Origin: Reyranella sp.
GTDB taxonomy: Bacteria > Pseudomonadota > Alphaproteobacteria > Reyranellales > Reyranellaceae
Length of the DNA stretch: 64,000 bases
Direction of reading: 5' to 3'
NCBI RefSeq assembly: GCF_004297405.1
Contig: NZ_SCVC01000030.1
Location: 62,001-126,000, forward strand
Shown: one piece after another, positions 23,901 to 30,412 of the stretch
How the letters are laid out: every line of letters begins with the position of its first letter
How positions within the stretch are numbered: the first letter of the stretch is position 1
Notes under the pieces: model-generated
Databases searched by the model: none
What the model was told of the DNA's origin: nothing
Seen by the model: only the letters and a program-made list of their open reading frames with translations
Position numbers and translations under genes: made by a program

Positions 23901-25207
23901 GCCGTGGTGTGCCGCGCCTTGAGCGAGGTGCCCTCGTACTTGAACTCGCCGCCCAGCACGTTCGCGTTCGTGAACAACGCCACCGGAGCCTTGGGCATGT
24001 CGGCCGTCGCGCGCACCGCGCCGGAGGACCAGAACGGCATGCCGCGGAAGATCGACGCCATGGTGTTGATGACGGCGTAGGCTTCCTGCCGACTGTTCAA
24101 CAGCATGTTGCAGGTGTAGCGCGGCTCTTTCCCGCCAGCGCCGTCGTCGACGCCGACATAGGTGCCGGTCTCGTCGACCGCGTCGCAATACTGGCCGATG
24201 GTGTAGAGGTCCCACTTCCACGGATTCACCGCGGCGAGATCGAGGCCGAGCCCGTAGCGCGTATTGGTCAGCAGGTCATAGAAGCACCAGGCGGGATTGT
24301 CGGACCAGGCGGTGGTGAAGGTGCCGTTCCAGTCGCCTGTGTACTTGCGGGTGATCGGATCGTAGTTCGACGGGATCTTGATCAGCAGGCCCTTCACGTC
24401 ATAGGAGCGCGCCGGCGCCTTGCCCGAGAACTGCGCCGTGTCGATCTGCACGCCGCAATAGGCGGTGTTGGGATGGGCCAGCTTGCCGTCGACCACTTCG
24501 GTGACGGAGGTGAGGTACAATGCATCTTGAATGTAGTTGGCAGTGTGGTCCTCGTTCTCTCGGAAGAACGTGATCAGCCACGGCGCGCCGCCAGCAGGCA
24601 GGGCCACGCGGTAGTCACGTTGATAGGTCGAGGTGCACTTGCCGTGGAAGCCGACATAGTGCGTCTCCACAGGCGTACCGCCGTGGGCAGTAACAAAAAT
24701 GCGGAAATTGGACGTGTAGTTGTTCACGTCGCCGGTAACATTGTTCTGAATGTAGAGTGCGGGCGTCGTGATCTTGACGATGGCGGCGTTGGCCATCGGA
24801 TTGTTGATGGTATGGGTGGCACCGGGGGTCAATCCGTTACCCTTCTTGATTTCGATGCCGTTACCACCACCCACCGCCACCGTGCTGCGGCTGGAGGGGA
24901 AGCCCGCCATGTACTTCTGCGTGCCGAAGGGAAATCCGTAGCGCGTGTCCCAGGCGACGCCTGTAAAGTTGAATGACCCGTCTGCATTTTTGAGCGGCGT
25001 ATCGTCGAAGAAAATCGACTGGTCTTCGTTGACCAGCCCTTCGATAGGACCTTCGCACCACAGGTCGAGAAAGCGAGCGATGGACCGCGACTGCAGCGAG
25101 TTCGGCGCCTCGACCGGCGACCGCCCCACCGGCTCCTGCCCGCCGCCCTTGCCGCCTCCACTGCCGCCGCGCCCAAAGACGGTGTGGCTCTCGCTGATCG
25201 AACTCAC
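20981..25207 (-). CDS. Phage tail tip / host-specificity protein J
   Basis: 1408-aa central tail-tip protein of the lambda gpJ family. The N-terminal ~650 residues match the conserved hub (RSIARFLDLWCEGPIEGLVN, WDTRYGFPFGTQ, DLLTNTRYGLG). This is followed by several fibronectin-type-III-like domains (from about residue 660) and a C-terminal beta-rich region probably involved in receptor contact. The first residues are Gly/Ser-rich (FGRGGSGGGKGGGQEPVG). It closes the tail and recognises the cell. A family A repeat lies directly at each end of the gene. Confidence 0.92.
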   Translation of the reverse strand: MSSISESHTVFGRGGSGGGKGGGQEPVGRSPVEAPNSLQSRSIARFLDLWCEGPIEGLVNEDQSIFFDDTPLKNADGSFNFTGVAWDTRYGFPFGTQKYMAGFPSSRSTVAVGGGNGIEIKKGNGLTPGATHTINNPMANAAIVKITTPALYIQNNVTGDVNNYTSNFRIFVTAHGGTPVETHYVGFHGKCTSTYQRDYRVALPAGGAPWLITFFRENEDHTANYIQDALYLTSVTEVVDGKLAHPNTAYCGVQIDTAQFSGKAPARSYDVKGLLIKIPSNYDPITRKYTGDWNGTFTTAWSDNPAWCFYDLLTNTRYGLGLDLAAVNPWKWDLYTIGQYCDAVDETGTYVGVDDGAGGKEPRYTCNMLLNSRQEAYAVINTMASIFRGMPFWSSGAVRATADMPKAPVALFTNANVLGGEFKYEGTSLKARHTTAKVVWNDPADAYRPAVEWVDDPEGVSLYGVRQIDIVAYGCTSRGQAIRTGKWVLDTERTATETVHFRSGLELADKFPGDIVSIADENYAQQIFGGRIISATHTSVTVDQPYAVLAAFSYTLHITMPDGTLQKRTLTNVAGETATFTWSTPLHEEPLAGAVWVITSTSLQARQFLLVSNIEVGPATFEAMGVFHDPAKFDRVEKGIVVSPPPYNVTPTGPIVPPTGPTSKMRLYQVGSAVRAAVLLSWEKSDDGRVYAYEVQVKGPQDLDYQTIGTTSMTSIEYQDSQEGVYVFRVRAKALNGKTSAWMEAKPVTLTTAVPPSDVTGLQPVFDPDGVAIKWDAVEDLNVDYYEVRRGASWGTSTRVGTPRELRYTEKGVAAGTHTYWVAAVTKPQGIYSPTPSGINVVVAAPPTPTVQVALDADLYKLTWTGGVAAHGFQVEEYEVRTGADWSSATFVTFVKGTTFTAPVRWGGSRRFWVAAKDKAGNYSTPASADLNVSAATSVTNLTAQVIDNNVLLRWGQATSALPIDRYVVKKGATWASGTLIGDKSGTFTSVFESASGTYTYWVAAVDSGGNEGVPMSVTAVVSQPPDYLLRTEDFADLGAGRTGHVYSRITAGDMYAGTTALCPVTAGKTFRFQIWAKAWTEPGPVRLHLRDGANTEYATFDFTPTSSWQLYKVQATFPSGAVPDIVVYVNPIGDSGAVGASLLLADAEIVQVGSLTNLLPFDFGGSGWYYSGAGTGIQNAVPGPFDGVLTNMTVQAGVLYGPADTGETWATHFTDQGWDQPSDQIAAGYLDWLDPGPSTASYVEVFDYDSIVQGTLVTIAPNKTDFSGAVALSITLESSLDGVAWTMVGTGAQQYVSNFRYLRVTLNLTSAGAVCAINAVSVKLASKTKTDAGMALAVAGDAGGTTVTFNTPFASVSSIQVTPVGTAARYAIYDFAGTPYPTSFKVLLFDAAGNRLTGQVSWTARGY

Positions 25208-25238
25208 AACTCGCCTCCTTCTACACCTCTCTTCGCCT

Positions 25239-25354
25239 CCTCCCCATTCAAATGGGGAGGTGCCCTCGTCTCACGAGGGCGGAGGGGTCAGATGCCTCAC
25301 CACATGACCCCTCCGCCGCGTATGACGCGGCACCTCCCCATTTGAATGGGAAGG
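25239..25354. repeat. Compound palindromic repeat family A, copy 3
   Basis: Full copy upstream of the J gene. With copy 4 (25958-26073) it forms a near-identical direct pair bracketing the gene at 25516-25908. Confidence 0.9.
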
Positions 25355-25483
25355 TGGCGTTTTGCCTTAAGCCTGATCAGCAGACAGCCTAGCCGCGGCG
25401 GGCGTTGAGTTATGCGGAGGCGGACATGGTGGCTCGGGAGTGGACCACTTTATTCGACCGTGTCTCAGTCGAGCGGTGGTAAA

Positions 25484-25510
25484 ATCACCTAAGGCGATGG
25501 TTTAGGTGAT
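25484..25510 (+). promoter_or_regulatory. Hairpin covering the ribosome site of the 25516 gene
   Basis: Perfect 9-bp inverted repeat ATCACCTAA / TTAGGTGAT with a 9-nt loop, ending 5 nt before ATG 25516. The likely Shine-Dalgarno AGGTGA is inside the right arm, so folding would hide it. As DNA it could be a repressor site instead. Confidence 0.5.
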
Positions 25511-25515
25511 GAAAT

Positions 25516-25908
25516 ATGAGTGACGATGCCAGTTCCGGAGCACCGAAGGATAAGACAGCTCAAACACCAAAATCTTATGAGCGGGTTACCTTTCCAGACG
25601 GAAGGCAACTTGTTCAGGTTTATGACCTGAGGCTTTCGATTCCAAAAGATACAGGCAAGCACTATCACGCAAAAATTACCTTCCGCGATGGACAGTCCGA
25701 CGTGAAAGGCATTCTGCACAATCCCAAACGCCACCTGGCGAACGATGGATCGGGCTACATTGACTGTGTGTATATCCTAGTCGACCAAGGGAATATTCCC
25801 ACAGTCACCCTCGACGCAATACAAAGCGTAAAAGTCCTCGAAGAGCTTTCTCAAGCAGAGTACGAGGCCGCTGTTAGCGAAATCAAGAAAATGACCAACC
25901 GGAAATAG
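25516..25908 (+). CDS. Hypothetical protein (130 aa), AT-richer insert
   Basis: 130 aa beginning MSDDASSGAPKDKTAQ, then mixed beta strands (YERVTFPDGRQLVQVYDLRL, HAKITFRDGQSDVKGIL) and a C-terminal helix ending KKMTNRK. Lower GC than the phage genes, plus strand, and bracketed by two family A repeats; it therefore looks like a separately acquired cassette between the J and I tail genes. No family recognised. A hairpin overlaps its ribosome site. Confidence 0.7.
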   Translation: MSDDASSGAPKDKTAQTPKSYERVTFPDGRQLVQVYDLRLSIPKDTGKHYHAKITFRDGQSDVKGILHNPKRHLANDGSGYIDCVYILVDQGNIPTVTLDAIQSVKVLEELSQAEYEAAVSEIKKMTNRK

Positions 25909-25957
25909 CAGGATGACGATCCCACCCTGCCCAAAGACGGTGCACCGCTCTTCGCCT

Positions 25958-26073
25958 CCTCCCCATTCAGATGGGGAGGTGCCCTCGTCTTGCGAGGGCG
26001 GAGGGGTCGGACGCTTCACGGCATGACCCCTCCGCCGCGTATGACGCGGCACCTCCCCATTTGAATGGGGAGG
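25958..26073. repeat. Compound palindromic repeat family A, copy 4, with duplicated flank
   Basis: Near-identical to copy 3, including the flanking TTCGCCTCCT before it. Further out, GCCCAAAGACGGTG at about 25929-25942 repeats the sequence found in the 5' end of the J gene (about 25169-25182). So part of the J gene start has been duplicated with the repeat. Confidence 0.85.
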
Positions 26074-26202
26074 TGGTGTTGTGCCAATGGCCCCAAACAG
26101 AACACAGGCGCGTGAAGAGGTGCCACCCAGAACAACCTTGAATCGTCATTCCGCCTTCACGAGAATCCCCGAAGCCGCAACCTTGGGACAGGTCCGGTCT
26201 CG

Positions 26203-27069
26203 ATGAACCGCCAAGTCAAAGGGAAAGCGCAGACGACCAAGCTGGCGGAGCGAGCCTGCCAGGTTGGCGGCGCTGTCTGTGCCGCCAGCATCGCCTGTGC
26301 GCAAGCCCAGCTCCCCGACTGGACCTGGTTGTTCGTGGTGACGGCCGCTCTCGGCGCAGCGGCCTTCTGCAGTGGCGGACTGTTCCTGATCCTCGATGGC
26401 CTGCACGCCATTTCTAAGTCCAGCAAGAGAACGGAGATCATCAAACGCGGCTTCCTGCTCTCCCTCGTTGCGGTGCCGCTCGTCGCCATTGCTTTGGCCA
26501 CGTTCTTTTGGTTTCCCCCGGCCGCCCGCCTGTTCAATCAGCCTGAGCGTCACGCGTCCGGCGAGACGGCGCCCTCGCCTCCTCCCTCGCCCCCGCCGTC
26601 ACCCTCACCGGGCCAATCGACCGCAAGCAATCCTCCACCGGCGCCGCCCGCCGTCTCAATGCAGCCTGCAATTCCAGCGCAGCCTCCAATCGTGGCGCAG
26701 CCCGCGCCTCTTCCCGCCCCGACGGGGGGAACCTCAGCCGCGCCAACGACGACGCCTCCCGCGACGCCCCCCACGCCACCGCCGCGCGTTCAGGAGACCC
26801 CGATCGTCGAAGAGACCGAATTCGTCTCGCTCTATGGCAACACCCCGCGCACTCTGTGCGGGCAGCCCCGACTGAGCGCGCGACCGAGTTCAGTGGCCAA
26901 GCCGTCGCCGACCGGCTGGATCCTCTACAGCACCGACTATCTCTCCGGGTTTCAGGAGCAGCCGCTCGTCTATGGCGAGCCCATCCGGTTCGGCAACTGC
27001 ACGCTGATCCTGGAGAGGATCGAACCGGAGCTGCCCAGGTTCGACTTCAAGGTCATCAACAGGGAATAG
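26203..27069 (+). CDS. Two-helix membrane protein with proline-rich linker
   Basis: 288 aa. Two transmembrane helices are likely (about residues 40-62 and 84-106), followed by a ~90-residue Pro/Ala/Ser-rich linker and a C-terminal globular domain (EFVSLYGNTPRTLCGQPRLS, GWILYSTDYLSGFQ, FGNCTLILERIEPELPRF) containing two Cys. Probably an inner-membrane protein with its C-terminal domain outside the cytoplasm. Unknown function. Host-like GC; it is a non-phage gene within the tail module, with the next gene 28 bp downstream on the same strand. Confidence 0.75.
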   Translation: MNRQVKGKAQTTKLAERACQVGGAVCAASIACAQAQLPDWTWLFVVTAALGAAAFCSGGLFLILDGLHAISKSSKRTEIIKRGFLLSLVAVPLVAIALATFFWFPPAARLFNQPERHASGETAPSPPPSPPPSPSPGQSTASNPPPAPPAVSMQPAIPAQPPIVAQPAPLPAPTGGTSAAPTTTPPATPPTPPPRVQETPIVEETEFVSLYGNTPRTLCGQPRLSARPSSVAKPSPTGWILYSTDYLSGFQEQPLVYGEPIRFGNCTLILERIEPELPRFDFKVINRE

Positions 27070-27097
27070 GAAATCGCCTTACAAGGGGAGACGGCAG

Positions 27098-27700
27098 ATG
27101 GTGATCCGAACCTTCATCGGCATGCTCGTGGGCCTGGTCTCCGCCGCCGCGAATACGGCGCTTGCTTGCGAAAAGCTCGTCGACATCCCCGCGCCCCGGA
27201 TCGAGGAACTGATGGACGTGATGAAGGACGCCAAGAGCAGCGAACTGAAACAGCTCCTCGCTTTCGAGGAACTGGCCTGCTCGAACCGGCCCGCTGTCCG
27301 CAAGTTCGCCGTCGATGCGGGTCTTGCCTCCAAGAGCAAGTCCCTGCGCAGCCAGTCGCTCGCCGCACGGCTGATGCAGCGCGATCAGATCCGGCTCGAT
27401 CTCCTCGAAGAGGTCAAAGGCGACACCACGATGGAAAACTGGGTCCGCAGCAACGGCCGGAGCCTGGCCTATAAACTCTACGCCAAGGATGCGTCGCAGA
27501 ACTGCATCTCCATCTCGGCGAGCTACAAGTGCCCCGGCACGGACATGATCGTGATCGACGGATTGAACGTCAGGATCATCGATCCGCGCCACTACCTGAC
27601 CGGCACCTTCGCCCTCCAGCCGGACAATTCACTGCGCGGCACGATCCTGATCACCCGCGCCAGCCGGCCCGTCGCAGCAAAGATCGAACTCGAGAAGTGA
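27098..27700 (+). CDS. Secreted hypothetical protein (200 aa)
   Basis: Begins with a signal peptide (MVIRTFIGMLVGLVSAAANTALA, cleavage near residue 23) and a Cys directly after it. The mature part is helical (RIEELMDVMKDAKSSELKQL) then beta-rich (DMIVIDGLNVRIIDPRHYLT). GGGGAG lies before ATG 27098. It probably acts in the periplasm with the membrane protein encoded just upstream. No family recognised. Confidence 0.75.
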   Translation: MVIRTFIGMLVGLVSAAANTALACEKLVDIPAPRIEELMDVMKDAKSSELKQLLAFEELACSNRPAVRKFAVDAGLASKSKSLRSQSLAARLMQRDQIRLDLLEEVKGDTTMENWVRSNGRSLAYKLYAKDASQNCISISASYKCPGTDMIVIDGLNVRIIDPRHYLTGTFALQPDNSLRGTILITRASRPVAAKIELEK

Positions 27701-27711
27701 ACCGAGACAGC

Positions 27712-28497
27712 TCACAGCTCCCCTCCCGAGAAGGCCTGACGGGCCGTGGTGCCGGGGGCGCCGGCCTGGGTCGTGCTCTCGATCTGGTCGGTGGACACGC
27801 TCGCGGCCACCAGGGTCGAGCCGATGCGCATGCGGCCGTAGAGAATCGGGATCGGCCCGCCCTGCTCCGAGGTGTTGACCGCGCCGCCATAGATGAAGCT
27901 CGTCCGCGCCTCGGGCCGCTCGAAGTTGGTGTAGGCCGCCTGCGAGGCCTGCGGCGTCGGCGAGATAAGCTGCGACACACCGGACAGCGCCATCATCAGA
28001 CCGACCGAGGCGATGTTGCCGTAGGTGATCGAGCCCAGGATCGCGCCGGCGCCGATTGCGGCGCTCATGCCGCCAGCACCCGCGGTCGCCGTCAAGGTGG
28101 CCGCCGGGACGCCATACATCGCCGCATCCAGCGCGATCATGGGAGCCAGGGAGGCGCCCGCCGTGAAGAACGCACCCGCGATCATCACCACGCCCAGCAC
28201 GATCTTGCCGACCGTCTTGCCGGTGCTGCCGCCGCCTGCGCCCATCGCTGCGGGCATGATGTGGATGTCGTGCCGGCCAAGCGTCATCGGCAGTTCGGCA
28301 AGGTCGAGGTCGATGCCGCCGCGCCGCGTCGCGCCTTTGACGAAGGAATAGGCCGGCCCGCGGAAGAAATACTCCTTGAAGCCCGGCCGGATCGCTGACA
28401 GCGCCCAGATCGCTTCGGGCAACGTGTCGACCTCGAGCCGGTGGCGATAGCCGAAGCGGCGGCCCAGCACGCCGTAGAGATAGACCTGCCGCATCAT
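27712..28497 (-). CDS. Phage tail assembly protein I-like
   Basis: 261-aa protein of the lambda gpI / tail assembly family. An N-terminal ubiquitin-like part (MMRQVYLYGVLGRRFGYRHR, PGFKEYFF) is followed by two glycine-rich hydrophobic helices (about 95-190) and a C-terminal segment typical for the family (GGPIPILYGRMRIGSTLVAA). It works with K, L and J in tail-tip assembly. ATG 28497 overlaps the stop of the K-like gene (ATGA). Confidence 0.85.
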   Translation of the reverse strand: MMRQVYLYGVLGRRFGYRHRLEVDTLPEAIWALSAIRPGFKEYFFRGPAYSFVKGATRRGGIDLDLAELPMTLGRHDIHIMPAAMGAGGGSTGKTVGKIVLGVVMIAGAFFTAGASLAPMIALDAAMYGVPAATLTATAGAGGMSAAIGAGAILGSITYGNIASVGLMMALSGVSQLISPTPQASQAAYTNFERPEARTSFIYGGAVNTSEQGGPIPILYGRMRIGSTLVAASVSTDQIESTTQAGAPGTTARQAFSGGEL

Positions 28498-29267
28498 TGG
28501 CCCGCCCCGTGTGCAATCGATTGCACGGCAGACGAAGTGGCGGTCGGCCGCATCCGCATCGTCCTGGCGTGATACTTCTGCTTCCACGGCCCCAGCACGT
28601 CCTTGCGCGAGAGGCGGTTGGTGAGGTGGTGCAACACCAGCCCATTGCCGACATAGATGCCGGTATGGTTCACCGTCGGCGCACCGACCTGGAACAGCAG
28701 CACGTCGCCGAACTGCAGCGGCTCGCCGTCGCTGAATTCGTCGAAGTCGAAGCGATGGAGATTGTCCTCGATCACGCGCTGGCCGTGGTTCCACCATTCG
28801 GGGTCGCGCGGCGTCAGCGGCAGGGCGAGTCCCCGCTCCTGCCGGTACCAGTCGCGCACCAGGGCGTAGCAATCGGCGATCCCGTGGCGGAACGGCCGCT
28901 GCTCGTAGGGCGCGACCGGCAGCATGTCGCCCCAGAAGAAGAGTTTTGGCCGGTGCACAGGGTCGAGCACGGCGATGCCCCACGGCACATCATCCGCCGC
29001 CGCCTGGGCCATGTCGGCTTTCGACGGACCGTCGAGCCCGTGCGGGTGGGAATGGACGATGGCGCGCAGCTCGCCCGACGACCGCGCTTCTGCCATGAAG
29101 CCGGCGTCGATCTCGAACGCGGTCGTGCGGTCCGCGGCGATGTTGGCGCAGGGGACGTAGCGCTCGCCGCCGTCTTTGCCCAGGATGACGCCGCACACTT
29201 CCTCAGGCGCGCCGTCGCGCGCGTGGTCGACGATGGCGTCGCGCAGCGCAGGAGAGATGTCGAGCAT
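28494..29267 (-). CDS. Phage tail-tip protease/peptidase K-like (JAB + NlpC/P60)
   Basis: 257 aa. The N-terminal JAB/MPN metalloprotease domain shows Glu in EEVCGVILG and the metal motif HSHPHG near residue 73. The C-terminal NlpC/P60 domain has the catalytic Cys in HGIADCYALVRDWY and His in VNHTGIYVGNGLVLHH. This is the lambda gpK architecture, for tail assembly and wall digestion at entry. Its last codons carry the family D palindrome (SAVQSIAHG). Start ATG 29267 overlaps the upstream L gene stop by 1 bp. Confidence 0.9.
   Translation of the reverse strand: MLDISPALRDAIVDHARDGAPEEVCGVILGKDGGERYVPCANIAADRTTAFEIDAGFMAEARSSGELRAIVHSHPHGLDGPSKADMAQAAADDVPWGIAVLDPVHRPKLFFWGDMLPVAPYEQRPFRHGIADCYALVRDWYRQERGLALPLTPRDPEWWNHGQRVIEDNLHRFDFDEFSDGEPLQFGDVLLFQVGAPTVNHTGIYVGNGLVLHHLTNRLSRKDVLGPWKQKYHARTMRMRPTATSSAVQSIAHGAGQ
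28511..28526. repeat. Family D palindrome
   Basis: GTGCAATCGATTGCAC, exact, read in frame as VQSIAH at the C-terminal end of the K-like protein. Confidence 0.85.
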
Positions 29268-30028
29268 CAGCGAGTCCTCGATACGGCGGGAAAGCCCGAG
29301 AACGGCAGCTCGCTGTCGGCGCCATAGCGGGCCTTGCAGCCCGAGAGCTTGTGGCTGCAGACATCGAGATGGGCCGCATCGGTCGGCGCATCCTTGGCGG
29401 TGAACTTCGCAGTACCTGCATAGGGGCAGGTGCCGGGCACGAACTGGCCCGTGGTGGCGTCCCACTTGCGATAGGTCTCGGTGCAGGCGTCGCGGATGAT
29501 CTGGCGGCGCGGCAGCATCACGCCCTGCTGGTCGAGCGCCGCCGAGAGATCGAACTCGATCATGCCCTTGGTCTGCGAGACCTTGCGATCGACGTGATAG
29601 ATGTCGGGGATGTAGTGCGTGTCGGGATCGGCGTTGGGCTGGCCGTCGAGATATTTCTTCAGCGTCTTCCAGCGCGTGACCTTCGCGCCGAGCAGGTCGT
29701 TGTATTGCACGACGGCCGCCTGCAGGAGACCGAGCGCGTTGCCGACGGTGAGCTTGGGCCGGGGCAGCTGGCCGCGGCCCGCCCACTCGAAGCCCTCGGC
29801 CACGATGGGATGCGGCGCATAGGTGTTGCCCTTCCACATCGGCGCCGCGCCATCGACCAGGCCGGAGCACAGATACCAGATCTCCGTCCCGCCGATCGGC
29901 GCGGTGTCGATGTCGAACAGCACGACGATGTCGCCGGGCGTGAGCGACTGGCTGTCGGCCGCGAGCCGCGTGACGGCGAACAGCTCGTCGCCATGCGGCA
30001 GCACGCCGTGCGGCGCGGTGGATGACAT
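29267..30028 (-). CDS. Phage minor tail protein L
   Basis: 253-aa lambda gpL family protein of the tail tip. The C-terminal domain carries four spaced Cys (in DACTETY, GTCPYAG, VCSHKLSGC), which in this family bind an iron-sulfur cluster. The N-terminal domain (LTPGDIVVLFDIDTAPIGGT, FEWAGRGQLPRPKL) matches. It lies between the small protein gene at 30051 and K in the normal L-K-I-J order. Confidence 0.9.
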   Translation of the reverse strand: MSSTAPHGVLPHGDELFAVTRLAADSQSLTPGDIVVLFDIDTAPIGGTEIWYLCSGLVDGAAPMWKGNTYAPHPIVAEGFEWAGRGQLPRPKLTVGNALGLLQAAVVQYNDLLGAKVTRWKTLKKYLDGQPNADPDTHYIPDIYHVDRKVSQTKGMIEFDLSAALDQQGVMLPRRQIIRDACTETYRKWDATTGQFVPGTCPYAGTAKFTAKDAPTDAAHLDVCSHKLSGCKARYGADSELPFSGFPAVSRTR

Positions 30029-30050
30029 GGGATGCCTCTCGGCAGGAGCG

Positions 30051-30383
30051 TTACGCGGCCGACCAGGGCAGCGGCAGCGGAACGATGGGTGGCGCGATGC
30101 GGTCCCCGATCATTTTGCCGAGCGCGCCCTTAAGGGTCGTGATGCGCTCGGTCCCGAGCTTGGTTTGCACCCACCCAATGACGGTTTCTTCGGTGAGTTC
30201 CTCGAACGGAGTGAATACCACGCTCTCCACGAGATCGACCTTCTCGGAGCCATAGACCGAGTCCTGCACGTCACCATCGGTACCGAACAACCGCCAGTGC
30301 ACCGTCGATACGACGTTCTCGTATTCACCAACTTCCGGTCGGCATTCGATCTGCTCGACTTTCCACGTATAGGTAACAGACAT
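30051..30383 (-). CDS. Small phage protein (110 aa)
   Basis: 110 aa starting MSVTYTWKVEQIECRPEVGE at ATG 30383, with AAGGAGG 10 nt upstream. The first ~60 residues (YTWKVEQIEC, VVSTVHWRLFGTDG, DSVYGSEKVDL) match a short phage domain often seen near tail-fibre genes; the rest is helical and ends PLPLPWSAA. Probably structural or a fibre accessory. Function not established. Confidence 0.7.
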   Translation of the reverse strand: MSVTYTWKVEQIECRPEVGEYENVVSTVHWRLFGTDGDVQDSVYGSEKVDLVESVVFTPFEELTEETVIGWVQTKLGTERITTLKGALGKMIGDRIAPPIVPLPLPWSAA

Positions 30384-30412
30384 GCGATGCGACCCTCCTT
30401 GGTCGGTTGTGT

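Noticed and set aside
22586..24976. Very long plus-strand open frame (about 796 codons) opposite the J gene
   Set aside because: It mirrors codon-position GC of the minus-strand J gene, has no ribosome site and Arg/His/Asp-rich low-information sequence. Antisense shadow.
20857..26073. CRISPR array
   Set aside because: The repeated units are palindromic compound elements scattered at kilobase distances with genes between, not regular short repeats and spacers.
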